Positions 1-6,412 are shown, counted from the first letter of the stretch. The stretch is 13,029 nucleotides of DNA from Oscillospiraceae bacterium (GCA_017459865.1 JAFUCD010000016.1:1-13029); one strand, 5' to 3'. The notes: generated by a model from the letters alone, not told the origin. Made by a program: numbers and translations.

Positions 1-51
1 ACTTACGAACTGAACCTGCTCCCGGCTCTTTGCTGCGTCTCTCGTCATCAT
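1..51 (-). CDS. IS1182-like transposase, N-terminus only (partial)
   Basis: Seventeen codons are visible before the window ends, starting MMTRDAAKSREQVQFVS. The stretch REQVQFVS recalls the start of IS1182-family DDE transposases, where a similar motif precedes the residues leading into the DDE fold. The start may be the ATG at 51 or the adjacent one at 48; a G-rich stretch (GGGGTG) lies about ten bases upstream of the first. Nothing of the catalytic domain is present. The call rests on this short match plus the matching terminal repeat and the recognisable C-terminus at the opposite window end. Confidence 0.55.
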   Translation of the reverse strand, partial: MMTRDAAKSREQVQFVS

Positions 52-86
52 CCCGCATCACCCCGCAGCTCTATTTTACCATATGG

Positions 87-128
87 CAAAGCCCCATGCA
101 CACCTTTTTCTGTGTGCATGGGACTTTG
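87..128. repeat. Subterminal hairpin of the left insertion sequence
   Basis: An 11-bp perfect stem (CCCATGCACAC, 93-103, with GTGTGCATGGG, 112-122) encloses an 8-base loop. It is extended past one mismatch by CAAAG (87-91) pairing with CTTTG (124-128). It lies just inside the terminal repeat of the insertion sequence, in the same relative position as the hairpin 12819-12852 of the other copy. It could insulate the transposase from outside transcription or take part in recognition of the end. Confidence 0.7.
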
Positions 129-139
129 TCTACAGTCTG

Positions 140-168
140 ACTCCCGCCGCTTTTGCGGCGGGAGTTTT
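140..168. terminator. Hairpin at the 3' end of sigE, abutted by the insertion sequence
   Basis: ACTCCCGCCGC (140-150) pairs perfectly with GCGGCGGGAGT (155-165) around a TTTT loop, followed by TTTT on the plus strand. In the sigE (minus) direction an A-run precedes the stem, as in a bidirectional terminator, but the position where the U-run should follow is occupied by the insertion sequence end. A weaker hairpin (CTGCCGG 174-180 with CCGGCAG 187-193) lies between this and the sigE stop. Confidence 0.6.
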
Positions 169-202
169 GCTGTCTGCCGGACGACTCCGGCAGGGAGCCC
201 TG

Positions 203-910
203 TCAGATCTGCATCTGCTTTTCCATTTCGCCGCGCAGCCGGGCGATGATGCGCTTTTCCAGTCTGCTGATGTAGCTCTGGGAGATGCCGAGCGCCTGCG
301 CGACCTCCTTTTGCGTCGCGTCCTGCTCGCGCCCGATCCCGAACCGCAGCAGGATGATCGTCCGGTCGCGCTCCGGGAGCGCCGCGATCGCGCGCATGAG
401 CATGGTGCGGTCCGCGTCGTCCTCCAGCGGTCTGCCGATCTCGTCGCCATCCGTGCCGAGAATGTCCGACAGCAGCAGCTCGTTGCCGTCCCAGTCCGTG
501 TTCAGCGGCTCGTCGATCGAGACCTCCGTGCGCTGGGAGGCGATCTTGCGCAGGTGCATCAGGATCTCGTTTTCGATACAGCGCGAGGCGTAGGTGGCAA
601 GCTTGATCTTCTTGTCCGGGTCGAAAGAGCGGATCGCCTTGATCAGCCCGATCGTGCCGATGGAAATGAGATCCTCCATGCCGACGCCGGTGCTCTCGAA
701 GCGCTTGGCGATGAACACCACGAGCCGCAGATTGTGCTCGATGAGCAGCGAGCGCGCTGCGTCGTCACCCGCGCGCAGCGCCTCGATCGCCGCGCGCTCC
801 GCCTCCCGGTCCAGCGGCGGCGGCATCCGGTCGCTCCCGCCGATGTAATGCACCTCCGGGGCAGGGAACAGTCGTTTGAACAAGCGCGCCAGCAAGCGGA
901 ACAGTCGCAT
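203..910 (-). CDS. sigE: RNA polymerase sporulation sigma factor SigE (pro-sigma-E)
   Basis: Early mother-cell sigma factor of endospore formation. The 235-residue product is collinear with Bacillus SigE (239 residues). It has a basic, amphipathic pro-sequence of about 25 residues ending near EVHYIGGS, the site where SpoIIGA cuts (EVYYIGGS in B. subtilis). Sigma region 2 carries [25 protein letters not shown] and [16 protein letters not shown]; then come SIDEPLN and [11 protein letters not shown], and region 4 with the helix-turn-helix [16 protein letters not shown] near the C-terminus. The ATG at 910 follows a strong AAGGAGGG ribosome site. It lies 39 bases downstream of spoIIGA, its activating protease, as in other spore formers. 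The usual downstream gene sigG is not seen because an insertion sequence begins 60 bases after the stop. Function is certain at family level. Confidence 0.97.
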   Translation of the reverse strand: MRLFRLLARLFKRLFPAPEVHYIGGSDRMPPPLDREAERAAIEALRAGDDAARSLLIEHNLRLVVFIAKRFESTGVGMEDLISIGTIGLIKAIRSFDPDKKIKLATYASRCIENEILMHLRKIASQRTEVSIDEPLNTDWDGNELLLSDILGTDGDEIGRPLEDDADRTMLMRAIAALPERDRTIILLRFGIGREQDATQKEVAQALGISQSYISRLEKRIIARLRGEMEKQMQI

Positions 911-925
911 AGAAACCCTCCTTTA

Positions 926-949
926 AGTTTACATAATGAGTTTACATAA
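926..949. repeat. Tandem pair of XerD-arm-like 11-mers in the spoIIGA-sigE gap
   Basis: Two exact copies of AGTTTACATAA (926-936 and 939-949), each followed by T, are separated by two bases and fill most of the 39-base gap between spoIIGA and sigE. The reverse complement TTATGTAAACT is the XerD-binding arm of the Bacillus dif site, as remembered from the published site. No recognisable XerC arm lies beside either copy, so these are half-sites at best. They sit just upstream of the sigE ribosome site and just after the spoIIGA stop. Confidence 0.75.
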
Positions 950-1765
950 TCATAGATGCGGGAGCAGCAGATCATACGTCCCCTCCGTCGAGACCGGGGT
1001 GGGGGAGAGCGCGATGAGCACCTCGAGCGGCTCTCCGGCGGCGGAGAGCGATTCCGGCTGAAAGGCGGTGAGAAGCCCGCTCGGCACGCCGACAGCGGAA
1101 TAGGGGAGCAGGCGCGCGCCCCTGACCCTTCCGCGCAGCTGCTCCATGGCGGCGATCGGATCGCGCGGCAGGGGGCCGAGGACAGGCTCCGCAGCCGCCG
1201 CGCTGAGCACCGCGGCGCGCATGCCGCTCGCGGGATCGCACAGCGCGTTGCCGCTGTCCCGGATCGCACGCAGCGCGAGGGTCTGTCCGCAGAGCTTGAG
1301 CGAAACGGGCAGGAGCGCGCGCTCCGCTGCGCGCATGCGGCTGCGGAACACGGTCGTGACCGCGGCATAGCAGAGCGCGAAGGTCGGGATCAATACGCGC
1401 CATGTGACGCGCTGCAGCGCCCAGCCGGGCGCGTCGGCTCCGGCGGCCATCGAGAGGGCGAACACCGCGCCGCCGAACAGCGCCGCGGTGCCGAGGAATA
1501 CCGCCGCGCAGCGCCAGAAGCGCGCCTCTCCGCCAAACGCGATGAGCGCCATCGCCACGCCCATCGCGAGCTTCACCGGTGCGAGCGCGAGCCATGTCAG
1601 CCCCGGCAGCACCGTGAGCGCGGCGTATACCGCGCCCGCAAGCGCCGCGAGGGCATAGCGCCCGCGCCGCAGCACGACGCCCGCCAGACGCGCGGCAGCG
1701 AGCACGATACAATAATCCACCAGCGCGTTCACGGCGAACAGTTGATCCAAATACAGCACATCCAT
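950..1765 (-). CDS. spoIIGA: Sigma-E processing peptidase SpoIIGA
   Basis: Membrane-bound aspartic protease that removes the pro-sequence of SigE after septation. The 271-residue protein starts MDVLYLDQLFAVNALVDY, matching the family N-terminus, and has about five hydrophobic segments in residues 1-140. The cytoplasmic protease half carries RDSGNALCDP near residue 170, with the catalytic Asp of the D(S/T)GN motif. I chose the ATG at 1765 because the family begins at this sequence; an in-frame TTG at 1804 adds 13 residues with no family match, though neither start has a good ribosome site. It precedes sigE as expected. Upstream there is a LysR gene instead of the cell-division genes (ftsZ region) often found next to this pair in Bacillus and relatives, which suggests rearrangement or insertion. 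Confidence 0.93.
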   Translation of the reverse strand: MDVLYLDQLFAVNALVDYCIVLAAARLAGVVLRRGRYALAALAGAVYAALTVLPGLTWLALAPVKLAMGVAMALIAFGGEARFWRCAAVFLGTAALFGGAVFALSMAAGADAPGWALQRVTWRVLIPTFALCYAAVTTVFRSRMRAAERALLPVSLKLCGQTLALRAIRDSGNALCDPASGMRAAVLSAAAAEPVLGPLPRDPIAAMEQLRGRVRGARLLPYSAVGVPSGLLTAFQPESLSAAGEPLEVLIALSPTPVSTEGTYDLLLPHL

Positions 1766-1825
1766 AGCCGGAGCATAGCATGCCCGCCGCCCAAATCCCG
1801 TCAAAGGCGGGTTCAGACAAAAAGA

Positions 1826-1858
1826 TATATAAGGGTGACCATAATAATATTATGTAAA
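1826..1858 (-). promoter_or_regulatory. Tentative spoIIGA promoter with long spacer
   Basis: On the minus strand TTTACA (1853-1858) and TATATA (1826-1831) are separated by 21 bases, upstream of spoIIGA. The Bacillus spoIIG promoter is known for an unusually long spacer (22 bp) and Spo0A activation. Here the TTTACA lies inside the arm of the palindrome 1850-1915, so a mobile-repeat arm would be supplying the -35. I see no convincing Spo0A box (TGTCGAA). AT-rich sequence makes chance matches likely. Confidence 0.25.
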
Positions 1859-1915
1859 TAAATACGGCATATATCTCTTGAATACTCAGATATATGCCAT
1901 ATTTAGTTTACATAA
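1850..1915. repeat. Near-perfect 66-base palindrome between lysR and spoIIGA
   Basis: The left arm 1850-1876 and right arm 1888-1915 are complementary over about 26 base pairs with one mismatch (1865/1899) and one unpaired G (1906), around an 11-base loop. The inner part (GGCATATATCT with AGATATATGCC) is perfect. The outer ends are TTATGTAAA (1850-1858) and AGTTTACATAA (1905-1915), so XerD-arm-like words face each other. It lies directly behind lysR and could act as its terminator, but there is no U-run in the minus direction. The right tip encodes the last LysR codons and stop. Confidence 0.75.
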
Positions 1916-2784
1916 CTTATTAAATTGGTCTCTTTTGCTGTCTGCAGGAACGCCTTGGCGGCGGGGGAGCGGCGATGCGCGGGCGGCAGCGCGAAGCCGA
2001 TCTCGATGATCGTCTCCGGCGAGAGCGGGCGGACCGCGACGCCCGTGAGATCTAATCCCTCTGCCAGGATCGCGTTGTTCATGCTGATGCCGAGACCCGC
2101 CCGCACGAGCGCGGCGGTGGCGCGGTCGTCGATCGTGGCAAAGCGCGTCCGCGGCTCAATCCCGTGCGCGCCCAGCACGTGATCGTTGTCGGTGTTCTGC
2201 TCCGGATAGGTCGCGACGTATGGCTCGCTTGCAAAGACGGAGATCGGCACGGCGTCCCGCTCGGCGAGTGGGTGCGCTTCCGGCACCCAGACGGTCATGG
2301 GGTCGCGGATGAGCGGGAGGAAATCAAAGTCGCCCTCCCGTCGGCTCACGATGGCGAAGTCCATTTCGCGGCGCTCGATCGCGGTGCACAGGACGGTGCT
2401 GCTGCCCTGCAGGATCTGCACCTCGATGCCGGGATGCGCGCGGCTGAAGATCGCGACGGTCTCCGCCAGCCGCGCGTAGTATGCGCCGTATGCGCTGCCG
2501 ACGCAGACGGTGCCGAGCTCCACGCCGCGGATCGCGGCTGCCGTCTCCCGGAGACGACGCCCGACGGCTGCCATCTCCCGCACGTCGGGCAGCAGCCGTT
2601 CGCAGGCGCGCGTGGGCGCCACGCCGCCGCGTCCCCGCTCCAACAGCGTGAAGCCGACCTCCTCATCCAGCGCCGCCATCATCCGGCTGACGCCGGACGG
2701 GGTATATCCCAGTTCCTCCGCTGCGGCGGAGAGACTGCCGGTCTCCAGTACGCAAAGCAGCGCGCGGCATTTTTCGGTATCCAT
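1903..2784 (-). CDS. LysR-family transcriptional regulator
   Basis: A 293-residue LysR-type regulator. Residues 1-60 form the winged helix-turn-helix (SLSAAAEELGYTPSGVSRMMAALDEEVG, then the wing LLERGRGGVAPT), followed by the linker helix and the effector-binding fold from about residue 90 (GTVCVGSAYGAYYARLAETVAIF). The ATG at 2784 follows AAAGGGGA. It is divergent from the EamA exporter, and a perfect 10-bp inverted repeat lies between them, so it most likely controls the exporter and itself in response to an effector I cannot name. The C-terminus is odd: the last codons (SYVN and stop) are written by the repeat word at 1905-1915, suggesting the natural end was altered when the repeat arrived. 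Confidence 0.92.
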   Translation of the reverse strand: MDTEKCRALLCVLETGSLSAAAEELGYTPSGVSRMMAALDEEVGFTLLERGRGGVAPTRACERLLPDVREMAAVGRRLRETAAAIRGVELGTVCVGSAYGAYYARLAETVAIFSRAHPGIEVQILQGSSTVLCTAIERREMDFAIVSRREGDFDFLPLIRDPMTVWVPEAHPLAERDAVPISVFASEPYVATYPEQNTDNDHVLGAHGIEPRTRFATIDDRATAALVRAGLGISMNNAILAEGLDLTGVAVRPLSPETIIEIGFALPPAHRRSPAAKAFLQTAKETNLISYVN

Positions 2785-2795
2785 ATCTTTTCCCC

Positions 2796-2820
2796 TTTCT
2801 TTGATGAATTATCAAAGAAA
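2796..2820. promoter_or_regulatory. LysR-type operator (perfect inverted repeat)
   Basis: TTTCTTTGAT (2796-2805) and ATCAAAGAAA (2811-2820) form a perfect 10-bp inverted repeat with a 5-base spacer. It contains the T-N11-A arrangement typical of LysR-family binding sites. Its centre (2808) lies about 65 bases before the predicted transcription start of the exporter, where LysR regulators normally place their recognition site. It also overlaps a GATAAT -10-like box for lysR on the minus strand and touches the lysR ribosome site, which predicts autorepression. Confidence 0.75.
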
Positions 2821-2837
2821 CATTGATAAACATTCGC

Positions 2838-2866
2838 TTTACGCAAGGATAACATGATGCTATGCT
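2838..2866 (+). promoter_or_regulatory. Predicted promoter of the EamA exporter
   Basis: TTTACG (2838-2843) and TATGCT (2861-2866) with a 17-base spacer, each matching four of six consensus positions, put a transcription start near 2873, ahead of the ribosome site at 2886-2892. A weak promoter of this kind is what an activator-dependent LysR target would have. Confidence 0.45.
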
Positions 2867-2900
2867 TGTGTCAAGCAAATCCGAAGGGGAGGCGTCTGCC

Positions 2901-3806
2901 ATGAGAGGAAAGCCCATGAGCCGCCGCGCATCCGAGCTTCTGCTCGCCGGCGTCATCGTTGCCCGCGCCACCAGTTATCTGTTTGCCAAGCTCGTGATCA
3001 GCGGGCTTGGGATCTTCAATCTGCTGGCGCTTCGATTTTTGCTTGCGTTTGTGCTGCTCAGCGTGCTGTTTTTGCCGCGCCTGCGCCGCATCGACCGCCG
3101 CAGCCTCCGCGCGGGGCTGATCATGGGCGGGATGTATTTTCTGGTCATGACGGCAGAGCTCTCCGGGCTCAAGCGTACGACCTCCAGCAACGTCTCCTTC
3201 CTGGAAAACACCGCCATCGTGATCGTGCCGCTGCTCGCGGCGCTGGTTTATCGCCGCGCGCCGGGACGCAAGGCGATCCTCTGCGCCGCAGTGACGCTCG
3301 CGGGCGTGGGGCTGCTCACGCTGGGCGGCGGCGTGCGCTTCGGTCTGGGCGAGGCGTTTGCCCTGCTGGCAGCGACGCTCTATGCCGGCGCGATCCTCAC
3401 GACCGACCGTCTGACGCATCATGGGAAGATCGATCCGCTGGCCGCCGGGATCGTGCAGGTCGCGACGATCGGTGTGCTCAGTCTGTTCGCCTCCTGCATT
3501 ATGGAGACGCCGCGTCTCCCGCAGGGCGGCACGGAGTGGCTGAGTGTGGTCGCGCTCGCTGTGGTGTGCAGCGGCTTCGGCTTCACGCTCCAGCCGGTCG
3601 CGCAGGCGGGCACCACCGCCGAACGCGCGGGCATGTTCTGCGCGCTCAACCCGCTCGTCGCGTCCGTGCTCGGCGTCGTGTTCCTGCGCGAGCATATCGG
3701 CGCACAGGGTATCCTCGGCGCGGCGTTCATCCTCGCGGGCATCCTGCTGAGTTACGCGAAGCTCCCGGAGCGCCTGCCGTGCAGACGTCGAAAGCAGTTT
3801 ACATAA
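2901..3806 (+). CDS. EamA/DMT-superfamily transporter
   Basis: A 301-residue integral membrane protein with about ten hydrophobic segments in two repeated halves, as in EamA (DUF6) transporters. It shows the family's LLALRFLLAF start of the first repeat, the TSSNVSFLENTAIVIVPLLAAL segment and, in the second repeat, TTAERAGMFCALNPLVASVLGVVFLREH. Such proteins usually export metabolites or amino acids from the cytoplasm; the substrate is unknown. I chose the ATG at 2901 because GGGGAGG lies eight bases before it; the in-frame ATG at 2862 has no ribosome site. The first segment reads ARATSYLF where many relatives have WGSSF. Its last codons (CAG TTT ACA TAA) are written by the XerD-arm-like repeat. 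It is paired with the divergent LysR gene. Confidence 0.92.
   Translation: MRGKPMSRRASELLLAGVIVARATSYLFAKLVISGLGIFNLLALRFLLAFVLLSVLFLPRLRRIDRRSLRAGLIMGGMYFLVMTAELSGLKRTTSSNVSFLENTAIVIVPLLAALVYRRAPGRKAILCAAVTLAGVGLLTLGGGVRFGLGEAFALLAATLYAGAILTTDRLTHHGKIDPLAAGIVQVATIGVLSLFASCIMETPRLPQGGTEWLSVVALAVVCSGFGFTLQPVAQAGTTAERAGMFCALNPLVASVLGVVFLREHIGAQGILGAAFILAGILLSYAKLPERLPCRRRKQFT
3796..3806. repeat. XerD-arm-like 11-mer at the end of the exporter gene
   Basis: Exact copy of AGTTTACATAA containing the exporter stop codon. With its following C the 12-base word is identical to 1905-1916, at the far end of lysR, in the same orientation, so the two copies bracket the lysR-exporter pair as direct repeats 1891 bases apart. 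Confidence 0.75.
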
Positions 3807-3827
3807 CATATATCCATTTCCATAATA

Positions 3828-3866
3828 ATAAGCAGACCTGCATTCTCCGCAGGTCTGCTTATATTT
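3828..3866. terminator. Bidirectional rho-independent terminator between exporter and kinase
   Basis: A perfect 14-bp stem (3828-3841 with 3849-3862; core AAGCAGACCTGC / GCAGGTCTGCTT) around the 7-base loop ATTCTCC. T-rich sequence follows on both strands (TATTTTA on plus, TTATTATTATG on minus). It separates two convergent genes and itself lies between two direct copies of the XerD-arm-like word. Confidence 0.88.
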
Positions 3867-3867
3867 T

Positions 3868-3878
3868 AGTTTACATAA
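3868..3878. repeat. XerD-arm-like 11-mer behind the kinase gene
   Basis: Exact copy of AGTTTACATAA, ending directly beside the stop codon of the nucleoside kinase (3879-3881). Together with the copy at 3796 it flanks the 60-base terminator segment as a direct repeat. Confidence 0.75.
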
Positions 3879-4817
3879 TCAATAATCGTATACACCGCCG
3901 CCGATGAACTCTCTGAGCAGACTTTCCGGCGCGAGCAGCTCCGGATCGACGTCGGCAAAGCGGTCGAGCGTGGGGAGGATCTTCCGCAGCTCGTCATAGC
4001 GCTCAGCGGTCTCGGGCAGCGCCTCCAGTAGCGGCTTTACAAACTGCTTCATGATGGAGACCTCGCTGGCGAAGGCAGTGTCGAACTTCAGATCGGCGCG
4101 CTCCTTGAACGGGGAGATGTACTTTTTCTCGCCGCGGCGGACGTTCGCCCACATCTCCATCGTGGCGGCGGGGTTCGTGCCGCGGAAGTTGTTGTCGCGC
4201 ACGAGACGGCGCATCAGACGCATCCATGTGCCCTTGAAGATCATCTTCCCGTCGTCGTCGAGGATGTTCGAGCGCGCGGAGATGTACAGCCGGATCGCGC
4301 CGGGGCAGTGCGCGGCAATGTCGTCGTTCAGCGCGTGGATGCCCTCGCAGACGACGACCTCATTGCGCTTGAGCTTCATGCGCTTGCCGATGGGACCCGC
4401 CTGGATCTGGGTGACGAAGTTGTAGATCGGCAGCCGGATCTGTCTGCCGTTCGCCAGCGCGTTCAGGTGCTCGCCCAGCAGGTCGAGGTCGAGGCAGAGC
4501 GGGGACTCCAGATCGAGCTTCCCCTCGGGCGTGCGCGGGCTGGTCTTGGGGTCGACGGTGCGAAAATAGCTGTCCATCGCGAGACTCTTGCTGCCGACGC
4601 CGAGCTCCGAGAGCGCCTCGGCGATCTTCATGGCGGTGGTGGTCTTGCCGCTGCCGGAGGGGCCGGAGAGCAGCACAATCGGGCAGTCGGCGGCGCGCTC
4701 GGCGATGGTCTTGGCCGCACGGCGGATCTTCTGGTTATAGGCCTCGTCACATGCGTCGAGGAATGTCTTGGGGTCGCGCTCGAGCGCGGCGTTGATTTCG
4801 GAAAGCTGATAACTCAT
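3879..4817 (-). CDS. Uridine kinase/phosphoribulokinase-family nucleoside kinase
   Basis: A 312-residue P-loop kinase. The Walker A motif GPSGSGKTT lies at residues 52-60 after the beta strand CPIVLLS; then SKSLAMDSYFRTVDP with the acidic residue of the nucleoside-binding region, DLDLLGEHLNALANG, LPIYNF, and VVVCEGIHALND, characteristic of the uridine kinase family. Many clostridial relatives are about 550 residues with an N-terminal TGS-like region; this one is the short form. The substrate is therefore not settled. The ATG at 4817 overlaps the hemZ stop as ATGA and has AAGGAG seven bases upstream, so translation is coupled to hemZ. A functional link to heme synthesis is not obvious. Confidence 0.88.
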   Translation of the reverse strand: MSYQLSEINAALERDPKTFLDACDEAYNQKIRRAAKTIAERAADCPIVLLSGPSGSGKTTTAMKIAEALSELGVGSKSLAMDSYFRTVDPKTSPRTPEGKLDLESPLCLDLDLLGEHLNALANGRQIRLPIYNFVTQIQAGPIGKRMKLKRNEVVVCEGIHALNDDIAAHCPGAIRLYISARSNILDDDGKMIFKGTWMRLMRRLVRDNNFRGTNPAATMEMWANVRRGEKKYISPFKERADLKFDTAFASEVSIMKQFVKPLLEALPETAERYDELRKILPTLDRFADVDPELLAPESLLREFIGGGVYDY

Positions 4818-6301
4818 GTGTCTGCTCCTTCCTGTTCCGGAGAGAACCAGTCCCGGAGCGCCGATTTCTCGGCGCAGATCCGGTCGATGCTCTCGATGTA
4901 TTCCTTCGGGTATTTGGGGTCGAAGCTGCGGCGGATCTTCCCGCCGGGCGCGACGAGCTTCGTGCTCGCGCCGCCGCCCATGGCGAGAATGCTGCACAGC
5001 TCCTCCATGATGCAGATATTGTAGAGGTTTTCAAAGCCCGGCTTCGTCCAGCCGACGTTTTCGAAGCCGCCGGACATGAACTTCTGCCGATAGAGGTAGT
5101 AGGGCGCGTAGCCTGCGTCCGAGAGCCGACCGGCGGCGTAGTCGAGCATCGCGCCGACGTCCTCCGCCGTCGGCAGGGGCGCGTCGTTCTCCGAGAGACT
5201 GCTGCCGCGCTTGCGCGAGAGCGTGTGCACGGTGATGTTCTCGGGGCTGAGCGCGAGCACGCGGTCGAGCGTGGCGCAAAAGCCCGCCGTGGAGTCGCCG
5301 GGGAGCCCCGCGATGAGATCCATGTTCACGGCAAAGCCGCCCACCGCGCGCGTGAGGGAAAGCGCGTCGACGATGTCCTGCGCGGTATGCTTTCGCCCGA
5401 TCACGTCAAGCACGCGGTCGTCCATCGTCTGGGGGTTGACGCTGATGCGTCCGACCTTGTGCCGCCGCAGCACCTCGAGCTTGTCGCGCGTGATCGTGTC
5501 GGGACGCCCGGCCTCGACGGTGATCTCCCGCAGGTCGGTGGGGGAGAAGCAGGTCTCGAGCTTCTGAAACAGCAGCTCCAGCTGTTTGGCCGAGAGCGTG
5601 GTCGGCGTGCCGCCGCCAAGATACAGCGACACACACCGCAGCCCGGCTGCCTGCGCCGCCTGCGCGGTCGCCTCGACCTCCCGCAGCAGCGCGTCGAAAA
5701 ACGGCGGGATGAGCTTCATGCTTCGCTCCACGCTCTGGCTCACGAAGCTGCAGTAGGCGCAGCGCGTCGGGCAGAAGGGGATGCCGATGTAGAGGCAGAC
5801 GTCCTTTTCGCCCAGCGTCGCCGCCGCGTCCAGCGTCGCGTGCGCGGTCTCGAGACACAGCGCCGCGCGCTCTCTGCTCACGTCGAATTCCGCGCGAAAG
5901 CGCCGCAGCGCCTCGCGGTCGGAGCACCCGTCCAGCAGGAGCTTTTCCATGAGCTTGCCCGGGCGCACGCCCGTGAGCGCGCCCCAGACGGGCTTTTTTA
6001 CGCCGAGCCGCAGCGCCGCGTGATAAAACGCGCGCTTGACCGCCCGGGAAATGAGCCGACCCTCGGTCACGGCGTCTGTCAGCGCCGCATTCGGCACGAC
6101 CGCGCGCCCGAGCGCGTCCCGCCCGTCCCGGCGGAGACGGCAGGTCACGGTAGCGTTCTGCGCCCCCCGCGAGAGCGTCAGCACGGCGCAGTCGCCGTCC
6201 GTCGGCGCCTCCGGGTACTCCGGACGCTCATCGGGAAACAGCGTCAGCAGCATCTGCTCGGTGGCATAGCGCTGATCATGGTTGACGAGATAAAGCTTCA
6301 T
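4814..6301 (-). CDS. hemZ: Oxygen-independent coproporphyrinogen III dehydrogenase HemZ
   Basis: Radical SAM protein of 495 residues, close to the usual HemZ length (about 500). It is expected to act in anaerobic tetrapyrrole synthesis, converting coproporphyrinogen III to protoporphyrinogen IX in the cytoplasm. An N-terminal domain of about 165 residues precedes the radical SAM core with the [4Fe-4S] motif CPTRCAYC (Cys 177, 181, 184), YLGGGTPTTLS for SAM binding, ISVNPQTM and the conserved RKHTAQDIVDALS. The HemW/HemN relatives share the core; the long N-terminus and LTGVRPGKL identify HemZ. The ATG at 6301 follows CAAGGAGCGAAC. First gene of a two-gene operon with the downstream kinase. 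Its first 54 codons and promoter are duplicated in degraded form at 11803-12040. Confidence 0.93.
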   Translation of the reverse strand: MKLYLVNHDQRYATEQMLLTLFPDERPEYPEAPTDGDCAVLTLSRGAQNATVTCRLRRDGRDALGRAVVPNAALTDAVTEGRLISRAVKRAFYHAALRLGVKKPVWGALTGVRPGKLMEKLLLDGCSDREALRRFRAEFDVSRERAALCLETAHATLDAAATLGEKDVCLYIGIPFCPTRCAYCSFVSQSVERSMKLIPPFFDALLREVEATAQAAQAAGLRCVSLYLGGGTPTTLSAKQLELLFQKLETCFSPTDLREITVEAGRPDTITRDKLEVLRRHKVGRISVNPQTMDDRVLDVIGRKHTAQDIVDALSLTRAVGGFAVNMDLIAGLPGDSTAGFCATLDRVLALSPENITVHTLSRKRGSSLSENDAPLPTAEDVGAMLDYAAGRLSDAGYAPYYLYRQKFMSGGFENVGWTKPGFENLYNICIMEELCSILAMGGGASTKLVAPGGKIRRSFDPKYPKEYIESIDRICAEKSALRDWFSPEQEGADT

Positions 6302-6334
6302 GTTCGCTCCTTGAAAGATATGCGGAATAAATTT

Positions 6335-6363
6335 ATTTTATCAAGCTTTCTGCCGCTTGTCCA
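6335..6363 (-). promoter_or_regulatory. Predicted hemZ promoter
   Basis: On the minus strand TGGACA (6358-6363) and TAAAAT (6335-6340) are exactly 17 bases apart, each five of six to the housekeeping consensus. Transcription would start near 6328, giving a leader of under 30 bases. The same two boxes with the same spacing survive in the duplicate copy at 12001-12029, which supports their importance. Confidence 0.7.
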
Positions 6364-6378
6364 TAGAAAAAAACGCCG

Positions 6379-6408
6379 CCGGCGCCGCCGCGGCCGAAAC
6401 GGCGCCGG
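6379..6408. repeat. GC-rich hairpin upstream of hemZ
   Basis: CCGGCGCCG (6379-6387) pairs perfectly with CGGCGCCGG (6400-6408) around a 12-base loop, followed by a T-run on the minus strand (TTTTTTTCTATGG). It could be a second terminator for the flavin reductase gene, just ahead of the hemZ -35. Confidence 0.6.
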
Positions 6409-6412
6409 AAAC

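Larger units (their letters stand above)
1..140 (-). mobile_element. IS1182-like insertion sequence, transposase-start end (partial)
   Basis: The first 140 bases look like the terminus of an insertion sequence that continues past the window edge. Three things support this. A transposase start is read leftward from position 51. A strong subterminal hairpin occupies 87-128. The outermost 16 bases (125-140, reading inward on the minus strand TCAGACTGTAGACAAA) match 15 of 16 bases of the outer end of the element at the other side of the window (12806-12821, TCAGACCGTAGACAAA), in inverted sense. The element stops exactly at the foot of the hairpin 141-164 that follows sigE. The family is inferred from short transposase stretches at the two window ends, so it is likely but not proven. 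Confidence 0.7.

Noticed and set aside
83..949. A plus-strand frame across the IS end and sigE
   Set aside because: It crosses the IS border and hairpins and is antisense to sigE; it is a shadow frame.
1850..1915. An integron attC site, because of the palindrome with an extrahelical base
   Set aside because: The GTTRRRY and RYYYAAC core sites are missing and no integron integrase is present in the window.
3796..3879. A complete dif site for chromosome dimer resolution
   Set aside because: Only the XerD-like arm is recognisable; the 11 bases where the XerC arm should be do not resemble it at any copy, and five copies are not expected of a true dif.
926..3879. A CRISPR array made from the repeated 11-mers
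   Set aside because: Repeats are too short, irregularly spaced by up to about 1.9 kb, and enclose genes; there are no spacers or cas genes.
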